A stretch of DNA of 64,000 bases from Modestobacter muralis (GCF_010682105.1 NZ_JAAGWH010000041.1:80503-144502), one strand, 5' to 3'. Positions 9,262 to 17,783 are shown, counted from the stretch's first letter. A program made the numbers and translations. Notes: a model not told the origin generated them from the sequence alone.

Positions 9262-10245
9262 GTGGAACAGCGGGCGCTCGGGCGCAGTGGGCTCGTGGTC
9301 TCCCGGCTGGCGCTGGGCACGATGACGTGGGGCCGCGACACCGACGAGGACGAGGCCGCGCTGCAGCTCACGGCCTTCGTCGACGCCGGCGGGACGCTGG
9401 TCGACACCGCCGACGTCTACGCCGACGGGGAGAGCGAGCGCACCCTCGGGCGGCTGCTGGCCGACGTCGTCCCGCGCGCGGACGTGCTGGTCGCCACCAA
9501 GGCCGCCGGGCGCACCGGACCCCGCCCGATGGGCCGGGGGTCCTCCCGCGGGCACCTGCTCGCGGCACTCGACGCCTCGCTGGAGCGGCTGGGGCTGGAC
9601 CACGTCGACCTGTGGCAGCTGCACGCCTGGGACGACGCCACCCCGCTGGAGGAGACGCTGGCCGCCTGCGACCTCGCGGTGTCCTCAGGCCGCGCCCGCT
9701 ACATCGGGGTGAGCAACTTCTCCGGCTGGCAGACCGCGCAGGCCGCGACCTGGCAGCGCGCCTGGCCCGGCCGCACGCCGATCGTGAGCACCCAGGTCGA
9801 GTACTCGCTGCTGCAGCGCGGCGTCGAGCGCGAGGTCGCCCCGGCCGCCGAGGCGCTCGGGCTGGGCATCCTGCCCTGGTCACCGCTGGGGCGCGGGCTG
9901 CTGACCGGCAAGTACCGGCACGCCACCCCCGAGGACTCCCGGGCGGCGTCCCCGCAGTGGCAGGGCTTCCTGTCCCGGCTGCACTCCCCCTCCGCCGACC
10001 GGGTGGTCGAGGCGGTGGTCACCGCCGCCGAGGGTCTGGGCACCAGCCCGCTGGGCGTGGCGCTGGCCTGGCTGCGCGACCGGCCCGGCGTCGTCGCCCC
10101 GGTCGTGGGCGCGCGCACCGCCGTCCAGTTGCAGGAGACACTGGACGCCGACGGCGTGCGCCTGCCACCGGCGATCGTCACTGCGCTGGACGACGTCTCG
10201 GCGCCGCACTTCTCCTATCCCGACCAGCGGCCGGATCCCTCATGA
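9262..10245 (+). CDS. Aldo/keto reductase
   Basis: This NADPH-dependent aldo/keto reductase of 327 residues has a (beta/alpha)8 barrel. Catalytic residues can be placed: D in TLVDTADVYADGESE (D and Y), K in VLVATKAAGRTGPR and H in DLWQLHAWD. The C-terminal NADPH-binding region is VVGARTAVQLQETL. A start GTG is preceded by a leaderless-type -10 box. Its stop codon overlaps the ATG of the next gene (ATGA at 10242-10245), so the helicase is translationally coupled to it. The substrate is unknown. Confidence 0.93.
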   Translation: MEQRALGRSGLVVSRLALGTMTWGRDTDEDEAALQLTAFVDAGGTLVDTADVYADGESERTLGRLLADVVPRADVLVATKAAGRTGPRPMGRGSSRGHLLAALDASLERLGLDHVDLWQLHAWDDATPLEETLAACDLAVSSGRARYIGVSNFSGWQTAQAATWQRAWPGRTPIVSTQVEYSLLQRGVEREVAPAAEALGLGILPWSPLGRGLLTGKYRHATPEDSRAASPQWQGFLSRLHSPSADRVVEAVVTAAEGLGTSPLGVALAWLRDRPGVVAPVVGARTAVQLQETLDADGVRLPPAIVTALDDVSAPHFSYPDQRPDPS

Positions 10246-12188
10246 GCAGCCCCTCCCCGACCGGTGACCCGGTCTTCGCCGCCTTCTGCGCCGCCGGTCT
10301 GTGGCCCGGTCTGGGCAAGCGGGCGGCGGCCGAGCTGCCTGCCGCCGGCATCACCAGCCCCGACGAGGTCTCCGCCGACCGGCTGCTGGCGCTGCCCCGG
10401 GTGGGCAAGCAGCGGGCCGAGCGGCTGTTCAGCTCGTTCCTGGCCGCCGGTCCCACCTACGAGGTGGTGGAGCTGCTGGTCGGGGCCGGGCTCAACGCCC
10501 GGCTGGCGGTCAGCTCCGCCGACACCCTGGGCCCCGACGCCGCCCGCCGGCTGCGCGACGACCCGTGGGCGCTGCTGAGCCTCACCGGCGTCACCCTCGC
10601 CGACGCCGACCGGCTGGCGATCACCGTGCTGTCGGGTGCCGACCGGCAGGACTCCCGCCGCGGCCGGGCGATCGTGTCCCTGACGCTGCGCACCGCGACC
10701 CGCGACGGGCACACCGTGCTGCCGGCCGACCTGGTGGTGGCCGCGCTCCAGGCCGAGGGGGTCGCCGACCCGGCCGCGGCCGTGCTGGCCGCGGTGGAGT
10801 CCGGCGACGTCCTGGACCACGAGCCGCCCTTCGTCGAGCCGGACGAGGACGCGGAGGAGATGCCCGAGCCCGACCCGGCGCTGCGGATGCTGTCGCTGGC
10901 CCGGTACGGCATGGCCGAGGAGGCCGTGGCGGAGAACGTGCACCGGCTGGTGGCCACGAGCCGGCGGATCGCCGACCCCGCGTCGGTGCGGTCGGTGGCC
11001 AAGGGGCTCGACCCGGCGCAGCAGGCGGCGGTCGCGCAGGTGCTGGGCGCGGGGGTGTCGCTGCTGACCGGCGGCCCGGGCACCGGCAAGAGCCGCACGG
11101 TCGCCTCGCTGGTGAAGCTGCTGGAGGCCAAGGGCACCGAGGTGGCGCTGGCCGCCCCGACCGGCCGTGCCGCCAAGCGGCTGGAGGAGCTCACCGACCA
11201 CCCGGCGGTCACGGTGCACCGCCTGCTGGGCGCCCAGGGCATGACCGGTGGGTTCGCCCGCAACGAGGAGTGGCCGCTGGACGCCGACGTGGTGGTGGTC
11301 GACGAGGCCTCCATGCTCGACGTCGAGCTGACCGCGGCCCTGCTGGAGGCCTGCCCGGACGGCACCCACCTGCTGCTGGTCGGCGACCCGGCGCAGCTGC
11401 CCTCCATCGGGCCCGGGCACGTGCTCGGCGACCTGATCGACTCACGAGCCGTCCCGGTCACCGAGCTGACGACGCTGCACCGGCAGGCGGCCGGGGGCGC
11501 CATCGCCCGGCTGGCCACCGGCGTGCGCGGCGGCGAGCTGGTGCACGTGGAGTCACCCGACCGCGAGGTGGTGATCGTGCCGGCCACCGGCAGCGCCGAG
11601 GCCGCCCGCCGGGTGGTGCAGCTGGTCACCGACTCCATCCCGCGCGCGCTGGGCATCGACCCGGCGACGGTGCAGGTCGTCACCCCGGTGCACCGCGGGC
11701 CGGCCGGCACGATCGAGCTGAACAAGGCGCTGAAGGCCGCGCTCAACCCCGGTGACGGCACGGTGTTCGGCTTCGACGTCGGCGACCGGGTGGTGGCCAC
11801 GGCCAACCACCTGGACCTGGAGCCCATCGGGTTCGCCAACGGCGAGGTGGGCGTGGTGACCGGCACCGGCGAGGGCTCGCTCACCGTCGACTTCAGCTCC
11901 GGCCCGGTCACGGTGAACGGCTCGGCGCTGTCGGACCTGCGGCACGGCTGGGCGATCACGGTCCACCGGGCGCAGGGCTCGGAGTGGCCCGGGGTGGTCG
12001 TCGTGCTGCCCCCGGAGGCCGGCGGGATGCTGTCGCGGCCGCTGGTCTACACCGCGCTGACCCGGGCGCAGAAGCACCTGTCGATCGTGCACGCCAGCGG
12101 TGCCGCACTGGCCCGGGCGGTGCGCGAGGTCGACGTCCGGCCGCGGCGCACCCGGCTGGCCACCCTGCTGGCCGAGCTGACGGAGTGA
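10242..12188 (+). CDS. RecD2-like ATP-dependent DNA helicase (superfamily 1)
   Basis: This 648-residue 5'-3' helicase of RecD/RecD2 type has an N-terminal helix-hairpin-helix segment (ITSPDEVSADRLLALPRVGKQRAERL). The ATPase core has Walker A GGPGTGKSRT (about residue 285), motif Ia APTGRAAKRL, Walker B VVVDEASMLD, motif III LLLVGDPAQLPSIG and motif VI YTALTRAQKHL. HRAQGSEWPGVVVVLP is the UvrD-C-like motif V region. It starts at ATG 10242 with a 4-base overlap with the reductase stop. No RecB or RecC gene is near, so a stand-alone role in DNA repair is likely. Confidence 0.9.
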   Translation: MSSPSPTGDPVFAAFCAAGLWPGLGKRAAAELPAAGITSPDEVSADRLLALPRVGKQRAERLFSSFLAAGPTYEVVELLVGAGLNARLAVSSADTLGPDAARRLRDDPWALLSLTGVTLADADRLAITVLSGADRQDSRRGRAIVSLTLRTATRDGHTVLPADLVVAALQAEGVADPAAAVLAAVESGDVLDHEPPFVEPDEDAEEMPEPDPALRMLSLARYGMAEEAVAENVHRLVATSRRIADPASVRSVAKGLDPAQQAAVAQVLGAGVSLLTGGPGTGKSRTVASLVKLLEAKGTEVALAAPTGRAAKRLEELTDHPAVTVHRLLGAQGMTGGFARNEEWPLDADVVVVDEASMLDVELTAALLEACPDGTHLLLVGDPAQLPSIGPGHVLGDLIDSRAVPVTELTTLHRQAAGGAIARLATGVRGGELVHVESPDREVVIVPATGSAEAARRVVQLVTDSIPRALGIDPATVQVVTPVHRGPAGTIELNKALKAALNPGDGTVFGFDVGDRVVATANHLDLEPIGFANGEVGVVTGTGEGSLTVDFSSGPVTVNGSALSDLRHGWAITVHRAQGSEWPGVVVVLPPEAGGMLSRPLVYTALTRAQKHLSIVHASGAALARAVREVDVRPRRTRLATLLAELTE

Positions 12189-12210
12189 ACCACCCCATCG
12201 GGTGACCCGC

Positions 12211-12236
12211 GTTTGACCGGTTGATCTTGAGGGCAT
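12211..12236 (+). promoter_or_regulatory. Sigma-B/F-like stress promoter of the GlsB/YeaQ-type gene
   Basis: GTTT at 12211-12214, a 16-base spacer and GGGCAT at 12231-12236 match the actinobacterial general-stress pattern GTTT-N15-17-GGGTAT with one mismatch. The predicted transcription start is only a few bases before the ATG at 12247, so the mRNA would be nearly leaderless. A perfect palindrome GCATCGATGC overlaps the -10 box and could be a regulator site. Confidence 0.55.
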
Positions 12237-12246
12237 CGATGCGCCC

Positions 12247-12513
12247 ATGGGCATCATCGGTTTCCTCGTCTTCGGTCTCGTCGTCGGCGCGCTCGCGCGG
12301 CTCATCAAGCCCGGCAAGCAGAACCTCAGCATCCTGGCCACCCTGGCGCTGGGTGTCGTCGGCTCGCTGATCGGTGGCTTCGTCGCCAAGTTCTTCGGCA
12401 CGGGTGGCTACTTCGAGCTGAACATCCTCGGCGCCATCGTGGCGATCATCGCCGCCGTCCTGCTGATCGGCGTCGCCGAGGGCCTGAGCAGCGGCCGCCG
12501 CTCGGTGCGCTGA
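12247..12513 (+). CDS. GlsB/YeaQ/YmgE family stress-response membrane protein
   Basis: This 88-residue transglycosylase-associated (YeaQ/YmgE-type) membrane protein has three hydrophobic helices: IIGFLVFGLVVGALARL, LSILATLALGVVGSLIGGFV and LNILGAIVAIIAAVLLIGVA. The glycine-rich GALARLIKPGKQ and GVVGSLIGG motifs are characteristic. Family members are induced by stress, and the sigma-B-like promoter in front agrees. The biochemical role is unknown. Confidence 0.92.
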   Translation: MGIIGFLVFGLVVGALARLIKPGKQNLSILATLALGVVGSLIGGFVAKFFGTGGYFELNILGAIVAIIAAVLLIGVAEGLSSGRRSVR

Positions 12514-12539
12514 CGCACCAGCTCTCCTGCACCATCGCC

Positions 12540-12579
12540 TGCCCGGGGCGCCGACCACAGTTGGTCAGCGCTCCGGGCA
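12540..12579. terminator. Bidirectional hairpin between the GlsB-type gene and the DUF2470 gene
   Basis: Arms 12540-12557 and 12562-12579 form an 18-bp stem with one wobble and one C-A mismatch around a CAGT loop. It lies between two convergent genes and overlaps the last codons of the minus-strand gene (stop at 12565-12567). Confidence 0.65.
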
Positions 12580-13344
12580 GCTGCGTCCTGCGGCACACAA
12601 CAGCCGCTGCACGGCCGCACCGAGGTCCTCCGGACCCGACACCGGCGACGGGAACGGCACCCGCACGTCGCGGTGCCCGGCCGGCTGCTCCACCCGCAGC
12701 CGGAAGCCGAACCGGTCCAGGCCCAGCGGCCGGACGACGCCGCCGGCCACCCACTCCCGCGGCACCCGGGACGCCAGCAGGGCCAGCTGCTCGGGGTGGG
12801 ACTCGTCGAGGTGCTGGAGCATGGTCGCCTCCACCCCCGCCAGCGGGTCGGGGGCGGCGGCCAGGTAGTCCTCGGGGTCGAGCTCGGTGACGGCACCGCA
12901 CTCCCCCAGCACCACCTCGGCCAGGTCCAGGGACAGCAGCGTGGCCGTGGAGCCGACGTCGAGCAGCGCGCCCACCGGGGCGGCGTCGGCGAAGGCCAGC
13001 AGCGCCTCCTGCCGGTCGGCCGGGTCGACCGGGGTCAGCCAGCCCGAGAGCCAGACCTGCGCGCGGACGGCGTCGTGCAGCGGCACCGGCGCGTGGTCGG
13101 TGACCATGAGCAGCGCGGCGAGGTCGCCGTCGGCGGAGCCGCGGACCGCGGTGCACACCTCCCCGTCGGTCGGGACGACGAGCAGCACCTGACCGTGCGC
13201 GGTGGTGGTGTGCGCGAGCACCCGGCTGCCGTCGATGCCGGCGGCGCAGATCGCGGCGGCCGGGCGGCTGGCGACGGTGCGGGCCCGCTCGGGGGCGCCG
13301 GGCCGCAGGGCGGCGGCGCTGGCGGGGCGGATCGATCGTGTCAT
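12565..13344 (-). CDS. DUF2470 domain protein (HugZ/heme-utilisation-like)
   Basis: This 259-residue protein has a C-terminal DUF2470 domain, recognised from MLQHLDESHPEQLALL, GLDRFGFRLRVE and VRVPFPSPVSGPEDLGAAV. In the HugZ family this domain follows a split-barrel heme-degrading module. Residues 25-150 here (AAAICAAGIDGSRVLAHTTTAHGQVLLVVP...) look like the corresponding flavin-reductase-like split barrel, though diverged. An iron box lies 37-55 bases upstream of the ATG at 13344, supporting a role in iron or heme metabolism. Without seeing heme ligands I cannot claim heme oxygenase activity. Confidence 0.75.
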   Translation of the reverse strand: MTRSIRPASAAALRPGAPERARTVASRPAAAICAAGIDGSRVLAHTTTAHGQVLLVVPTDGEVCTAVRGSADGDLAALLMVTDHAPVPLHDAVRAQVWLSGWLTPVDPADRQEALLAFADAAPVGALLDVGSTATLLSLDLAEVVLGECGAVTELDPEDYLAAAPDPLAGVEATMLQHLDESHPEQLALLASRVPREWVAGGVVRPLGLDRFGFRLRVEQPAGHRDVRVPFPSPVSGPEDLGAAVQRLLCAAGRSCPER

Positions 13345-13380
13345 GCGGCACTCCGGGCTCAGGCCGACTCGTCATCGGGG

Positions 13381-13399
13381 TAAGGTGAGCCTAACCGAA
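13381..13399 (-). promoter_or_regulatory. Iron box (IdeR/DmdR1-type operator)
   Basis: Read on the minus strand, the 19 bases TTCGGTTAGGCTCACCTTA match the streptomycete DmdR1 iron box TTAGGTTAGGCTCACCTAA at 17 of 19 positions. It sits between the divergent DUF2470 and S4 genes: 37 bases from the DUF2470 ATG and only 12 bases before the S4 GTG, directly beside its GGAGGT ribosome site. An iron-loaded repressor bound here could block both genes. Confidence 0.8.
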
Positions 13400-13411
13400 C
13401 TCGGAGGTCCT

Positions 13412-14017
13412 GTGAACAACTCCCGCCCCAAGGTCCGTCGCAGCCGCGCGCTGGGCATCCCGCTCACCCCGAAGGACGTGCGCTACTTCGAGCGCCGCCC
13501 GTACCCCCCGGGTGAGCACGGTCGCAAGCGCCGCGTCGCGAGCGACTACTCGACGCGGCTGAAGGAGAAGCAGCGGCTGCGCGCCCAGTACGACATCAGC
13601 GAGACGCAGCTGCGCAGCGCCTTCGACCGCGCCCGGCGCAGCGGCGGCAAGACCGGCGAGGAGCTGATCACCCACCAGCTGGAGGCCCGGCTGGACGCCA
13701 CCGTGCTGCGCGCCGGCTTCGCCCGCACCATCTACCAGGCGCGGCAGGTCGTCAGCCACCAGCACGTGCTGGTCAACGGCGTCCGGGTGGACCGCCCGAG
13801 CTACCAGGTGCAGCCCTACGACGTCGTCGAGATCGCCGAGAAGAGCAGGGCCAAGCCGCCGTTCCAGGTCGCGGCCTCCGGTGCGCACGCCGCCGCCCCG
13901 GCCTACCTGGAGGTCCAGCTGTCGCGGCTGCGCTGCGTGGTGGCCCGCCGGCCCCGCCGCGACGAGGTGCCGGTGATCTGCCAGGAGCAGCTGGTCGTCG
14001 AGTACTACTCCCGCTGA
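13412..14017 (+). CDS. rpsD: 30S ribosomal protein S4 (SCO1505-like, zinc-free type)
   Basis: This 201-residue S4 protein binds 16S rRNA and nucleates the body of the small subunit. It has the N-terminal S4/S9 domain with YFERRPYPPGEHGRKR and LKEKQRLRAQYDISE, and the S4 RNA-binding domain RLDATVLRAGFARTIYQARQ. It ends with EQLVVEYYSR. It lacks the zinc-binding cysteines of C+ S4 forms and resembles the streptomycete S4 encoded away from the alpha operon. The start is GTG 13412 with GGAGGT 3 bases away. I cannot tell whether this is the only rpsD or a paralogue. Adjacency to an iron box is unusual. Confidence 0.93.
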   Translation: MNNSRPKVRRSRALGIPLTPKDVRYFERRPYPPGEHGRKRRVASDYSTRLKEKQRLRAQYDISETQLRSAFDRARRSGGKTGEELITHQLEARLDATVLRAGFARTIYQARQVVSHQHVLVNGVRVDRPSYQVQPYDVVEIAEKSRAKPPFQVAASGAHAAAPAYLEVQLSRLRCVVARRPRRDEVPVICQEQLVVEYYSR

Positions 14018-14021
14018 CTCC

Positions 14022-14053
14022 GAGCCGGCCCGTGCGCCCGTACGGGCCGGCTC
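14022..14053. terminator. Hairpin terminator between rpsD and a convergent gene
   Basis: Perfect 12-bp stem GAGCCGGCCCGT (14022-14033) with its complement at 14042-14053 and an 8-base loop. It immediately follows the rpsD stop and touches the stop codon of the minus-strand gene ending at 14052, so it can end both transcripts. Confidence 0.75.
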
Positions 14054-14543
14054 AGGACGCCGGGGCGCCGTTGCGCTCGACCGCGCGCTGCGGCCCGGTC
14101 CGCAGCCGCCAGCCCGCGACCGCTGCTGCGGTGTAGAGGGCGACGGTGAGCCAGTTGACGTCCGACCAGCGGCCCTGCGCGACGGCGAGCACGACCCGCC
14201 CCACCACCAGGCTGGCCCAGGTCACGAGCAGGACGACGAGCCAGCCGCGCAGCCGCGGCCGGGCCGCCCGCCGCCGCCTGTCCAGCGCCATGAGCCGCTG
14301 CGCCCACTCGACGGCGACCGGCCGCAGCGCCGGCTCCTCCACGGTGCGGCCCCAGCGCACCGCCCGTCCGACGAGCGCCGCCTGGGCCGTGGTCAGTCCG
14401 TGCTCGCGGGCGACGGCCCGGGCCAGCGCCTCGCCCTCGGCGGCGACGTTCGGAAGGTCCAGGGCGCTGCGCCCGCCCAGCCACCAGGCCGCCAGCGGCA
14501 GCACGAGCAGGAACAGCCCGATGGTCAGCCAGGCGATGATCAC
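14052..14543 (-). CDS. Hypothetical membrane protein
   Basis: This 163-residue protein of unknown family has an N-terminal transmembrane helix (IIAWLTIGLFLLVLPLAAWWLGG), a cytosolic middle of alternating Ala/Arg helices (residues 35-95), and two C-terminal helices (WLVVLLVTWASLVVGRVVL and WLTVALYTAAAVAGW). The start is GTG 14543. It converges on rpsD with a shared terminator. No catalytic motif is visible. Confidence 0.75.
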   Translation of the reverse strand: MIIAWLTIGLFLLVLPLAAWWLGGRSALDLPNVAAEGEALARAVAREHGLTTAQAALVGRAVRWGRTVEEPALRPVAVEWAQRLMALDRRRRAARPRLRGWLVVLLVTWASLVVGRVVLAVAQGRWSDVNWLTVALYTAAAVAGWRLRTGPQRAVERNGAPAS

Positions 14544-14645
14544 GCCGCGATGATGACCGCGGGCAGCCGTGGCCGGCCCGGTCGCGGGCCGGAGGTCACC
14601 CGCCCGGGCGGTACCCGGCGGGCGCCGGTCCTGCTCGCCCGGGGG

Positions 14646-14900
14646 TCAGTCGCGGACGTCGTCCTCGTCGACCGGGACGGCGGCCTGCTGCTCCAGCACG
14701 TCGAACTCGTCGGCCTCCGCGGCGGTGTCCCGGGTACCGCCGGTGCTGCCGCGCACGGCGGCCAGCTGCTGCTCGATGCCGTCGGCCTCCGGGACGTCGT
14801 CGGCGAGCGGGCGGACCTCCCCGGCGAGTTCGGGGTCGGCCGGGCTGGTCAGCCGCTGCTGCTCCAGGCGGTCGGCGTCGGTGGCTCCGGGATCGGTCAC
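14646..14900 (-). CDS. Small acidic hypothetical protein
   Basis: This 84-residue, strongly acidic protein has three spaced EQQ-containing segments (RLEQQRL, GIEQQLAAV, VLEQQAAV) separated by acidic linkers such as VRPLADDVPEAD. The start is GTG 14900 with AGGAG 6 bases upstream. The open frame continues further upstream but without codon bias. It is probably soluble and partly disordered. Similar short acidic proteins occur in other actinobacteria, but I know no function. Confidence 0.65.
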   Translation of the reverse strand: MTDPGATDADRLEQQRLTSPADPELAGEVRPLADDVPEADGIEQQLAAVRGSTGGTRDTAAEADEFDVLEQQAAVPVDEDDVRD

Positions 14901-15051
14901 GGTGGTCTCCTGGCTGCTCGGCGGGCCCGGCCCGGCGCCGGCACCCTCGCCGTCCTCCCCTGCCCGGGCGGACGCCGCACGACACCCGCGCAGGTGGCCG
15001 GGTGGTGAGCACCACGTGCCCATGGGGCGTCCGGCGGGCACAATCGTGGGC

Positions 15052-15255
15052 GTGTCAGCGCCCGGCGAGTACGAGTACGCCCCGCTGCGTCTGCCCGCCG
15101 GCATCTCCCGGTCGGCCGCCGCGCAGCTGATGAGCATGCAGGCCGACACCGGCGGCTGGGAGCTCGCCCGCCTCCAGGCCTTCGCCGACGGTACGCGGAA
15201 GGTGATCATGCGGCGGCGGATGCGGCTGTCGTACCTGCCCCGCCCCATGATCTGA
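15052..15255 (+). CDS. DUF5703 family protein
   Basis: This 67-residue actinobacterial protein is recognised from YEYAPLRLPAGISRSAAAQLM, GGWELARLQAFADGTRKV and the basic RRRMRL end. The start is GTG 15052; CACAAT at 15038-15043 ends 8 bases before it and could be a leaderless promoter, and no ribosome site is seen. Function is unknown. Confidence 0.8.
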   Translation: MSAPGEYEYAPLRLPAGISRSAAAQLMSMQADTGGWELARLQAFADGTRKVIMRRRMRLSYLPRPMI

Positions 15256-15355
15256 CCCGCCCACACCGCCCGGGCAGCCGTGGCGGGCCGGACGGCGGCG
15301 ATACGCTGCCGGTTCCCCGTCGGCGTCCTCCGGCCCGGCGGTCGGTGGCGAAGGC

Positions 15356-16450
15356 GTGAGGGGCGATGTGGTCCGGCGGGTGAGCAGGCGGCACCTGTTG
15401 CCCGTCGGCGTCCTCGGCTTCTGCACCGCGGTCGACCTCGCCGCCGGTCCCGACCAGGTGCTCATCGGCCTGCTCGCGATGGGCCCGCTGGTCGCCGCCG
15501 TGGTGCTGGGCCGGGGCGCCACGATCGGCTACGGCCTGGCGGCGTTCGCGCTGGCGGTCGTACTGGGGTTCTACGACCGCCAGTACACCGACGAGGCCCT
15601 CCTGGGGCAGTCGTTCCGGTTGCTGGGCATGGTGGTCAGCGGCGTGATCGCGGTGCTGGCGTGCACGCTGCGGCTGCGCCGGGAGGACGTCCTCGCCCGA
15701 CTCAACACTGAGGCGGCCACGTCCCGCGCCGCCGTGCAGCTCGCGGCCAGCCTGCAGCGCAGCCTGCTCACCGAGCCCCCGGTGGTGCCCGGCCTGGAGA
15801 TGGCCGTGCGCTACCTGCCGGCCATGCAGCACGCCCAGGTGGGCGGTGACTGGTACGACGCGTTCCCGCTGGCCGACGGGACGACGATGCTGGTGATCGG
15901 CGACGTCGCTGGCCACGACGTCGCCGCGGCCGCGATCATGGCCCAGGCCCGCGGGGTGCTGCGCGGCATCGCCACGACCGTGACCGGCTCCCCCGCCGCG
16001 GTGCTGTCCGCGCTGGACCGCGCGCTGCTGCAGCTGCGGGTGGAGACCCTGGTGACCCTCACCGCCGCGACGGTGCGCCCCGGCCCGGCCGGCGGGACGA
16101 CGACCGTCACGTGGTCCAACGCCGGGCACCCACCGCCGGTGCTGGTGGGGGCCGACGGCACGGTGTCGGTGCTGCGCACGCCCCCCGACCTGCTGCTCGG
16201 GATCTCCGCGAACGCCCGCCGGGCCGACCACGCCGCCCAGCTGTCCCCCGGCGACACGGTGCTGCTCTACACCGACGGGCTGGTGGAGCGCCGCGGCAGC
16301 ACGCTGGACGAGGGCACGGTCTGGCTGGTCGAGGCGCTCGCCCCGCTGGCCGGGCGGCCGCTGGAGGAGCTGTGCGACGTCCTGCTGGAGGGCATGGCCG
16401 GGGCGGTCCCGGACGACGTGGCCCTGCTCGCCGTCCGGGTGCGCGCCTGA
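15356..16450 (+). CDS. Membrane-anchored SpoIIE/PP2C-type serine phosphatase
   Basis: This 364-residue protein phosphatase is probably of the partner-switching type that controls anti-anti-sigma factors. Four hydrophobic helices occupy residues 10-105 (such as VLIGLLAMGPLVAAVVLG and LLGMVVSGVIAVLACTLRL). The PP2C core follows: LQRSLLTEPP, HAQVGGDWYDAFPLADG and VIGDVAGHDVAAAA (metal-binding aspartates). SNAGHPPPVLV, LLYTDGLVERRG and PDDVALLAVRV complete it. No sensor domain other than the membrane part is present. The start GTG could instead be GTG 15368. It ends 4 bases from a convergent peptidase gene. Confidence 0.9.
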   Translation: MRGDVVRRVSRRHLLPVGVLGFCTAVDLAAGPDQVLIGLLAMGPLVAAVVLGRGATIGYGLAAFALAVVLGFYDRQYTDEALLGQSFRLLGMVVSGVIAVLACTLRLRREDVLARLNTEAATSRAAVQLAASLQRSLLTEPPVVPGLEMAVRYLPAMQHAQVGGDWYDAFPLADGTTMLVIGDVAGHDVAAAAIMAQARGVLRGIATTVTGSPAAVLSALDRALLQLRVETLVTLTAATVRPGPAGGTTTVTWSNAGHPPPVLVGADGTVSVLRTPPDLLLGISANARRADHAAQLSPGDTVLLYTDGLVERRGSTLDEGTVWLVEALAPLAGRPLEELCDVLLEGMAGAVPDDVALLAVRVRA

Positions 16451-16454
16451 CCTG

Positions 16455-17783
16455 TCAGACCTGGCGCAGGAACCGGTCCAGCACCCGGATGCCGAAGTGC
16501 AGCGAGTCCACCGAGATGCGCTCGTCGATGCCGTGGAACAGCGAGGCGAAGTCCAGCTCGGCGGGCAGCTTGAGCGGGGAGAACCCGAAGCACCGCATGC
16601 CCAGGGTCTCGAAGCTCTTGGCGTCCGTGCCGCCGCTCATGGTGAACGGGACCGCGCGGGCGCCGGGGTCCTCGGCCTTCAGCGCGGCGACCATCAGGTC
16701 GACGGTGGGGCCGTCGAAGGTGGTCTCCACGGCCCGGTCGTGCACCAGCCACTCGCGCGTGACGCCCTCGCCGATCAGCTCGTCCAGCTGCTTCTCGAAC
16801 GCCTCCTCCTGCCCGTAGAGGAAGCGGCCGTCGATGGTGGCGCTCGCGGTGCCGGGGATGACGTTGGCCTTGTAGCCGGCGTCGAGCATCGTGGGGTTGG
16901 CGGTGTTGCGCAGGGCCGCGCCGATCATCCGGCTGATGCTGCCCAGGCGGGCCAGCGCCTCCTCCGGGGAGTCCGGGTCGATCTCGATGCCGTAGGCGTC
17001 GCTGACCGCGTCGAGGAACTCCCGCATCGGCGGGGTGAGCACCGTGGGCAGCCGGGTCGAGCCGATCCGGGCCACCGCCTCGGCCAGCCGGGTGACGGCG
17101 TTGTCGTCGTGGACGAAGGAGCCGTGCCCGGGCCTGCCACCGGCGGTGAGCTTCATCCAGGCCAGCCCCTTCTCCGCGGTCTGCACCAGGTACAGGCGCA
17201 GGTCGTCGCGGACGGTGATGCTGAAGCCGCCGACCTCGCTGATCGCCTCGGTGCAGCCCTCGAACAGGTCGGGGTGCTCGTCGACCAGGAAGTGGGCGCC
17301 CTTGCGGCCGCCGGCCTCCTCGTCGGCGACGTAGGCCAGCACGATGTCGCGGTCGGGCTTGACGCCGGTGCGGGCCCAGTCGCGCACCAGCGCGAGGGTC
17401 ATGGCGTCCATGTCCTTCATGTCGACCGCGCCGCGGCCCCAGATGTAGCCGTCGCGCTCCTCCCCGCCGAAGGGGTGCACGCTCCACTCGCTGGCGTCGG
17501 CCGGGACGACGTCGAGGTGCCCGTGCACCAGCAGCGCCGGGCGGTCCCGGTCGGTGCCCTCGATCCGGGCGACCAGGCTGGCGCGGCCCGGCTCGGACTC
17601 GTGGATCACCGAGCTGATGCCCACCTCGTCGAGCTTGGCCGCGACCCACTCGGCGGCCTTGCGCTCGCCCGCGCTGGTGGCGGTGTCACCGGTGTTGGTC
17701 GTGTCGATGCGGATCAGGTCCGACAGCAGTTCCGCGACCTCGGACTGGGCTCCGGCGAGTGGGGTGGGGCTCGTCTCCGACAT
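16455..17783 (-). CDS. M20 family metallopeptidase (peptidase/deacylase)
   Basis: This 442-residue dizinc amidohydrolase is of the M20/M25/M40 type. Metal and catalytic residues are visible: HGHLDVVPAD (zinc H and catalytic D), WGRGAVDMKDM (bridging D), AYVADEEAGG (catalytic EE), a later D in the SEVGG region and a C-terminal H region ISVDSLHFGIRVL. The dimerisation lid contains GRPGHGSF. The start is ATG 17783 with AGGA nearby; the frame extends to 17846 without support. The substrate (peptide, N-acyl amino acid) is unknown. It is convergent with the phosphatase gene with a 4-base gap. Confidence 0.9.
   Translation of the reverse strand: MSETSPTPLAGAQSEVAELLSDLIRIDTTNTGDTATSAGERKAAEWVAAKLDEVGISSVIHESEPGRASLVARIEGTDRDRPALLVHGHLDVVPADASEWSVHPFGGEERDGYIWGRGAVDMKDMDAMTLALVRDWARTGVKPDRDIVLAYVADEEAGGRKGAHFLVDEHPDLFEGCTEAISEVGGFSITVRDDLRLYLVQTAEKGLAWMKLTAGGRPGHGSFVHDDNAVTRLAEAVARIGSTRLPTVLTPPMREFLDAVSDAYGIEIDPDSPEEALARLGSISRMIGAALRNTANPTMLDAGYKANVIPGTASATIDGRFLYGQEEAFEKQLDELIGEGVTREWLVHDRAVETTFDGPTVDLMVAALKAEDPGARAVPFTMSGGTDAKSFETLGMRCFGFSPLKLPAELDFASLFHGIDERISVDSLHFGIRVLDRFLRQV

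Noticed and set aside
9231..10241. Extension of the RecD2-like frame to 985 residues
   Set aside because: This part overlaps the aldo/keto reductase in another frame and is Arg/Ala/Gly junk. The ATG at 10242 overlaps the reductase stop as expected for coupling.
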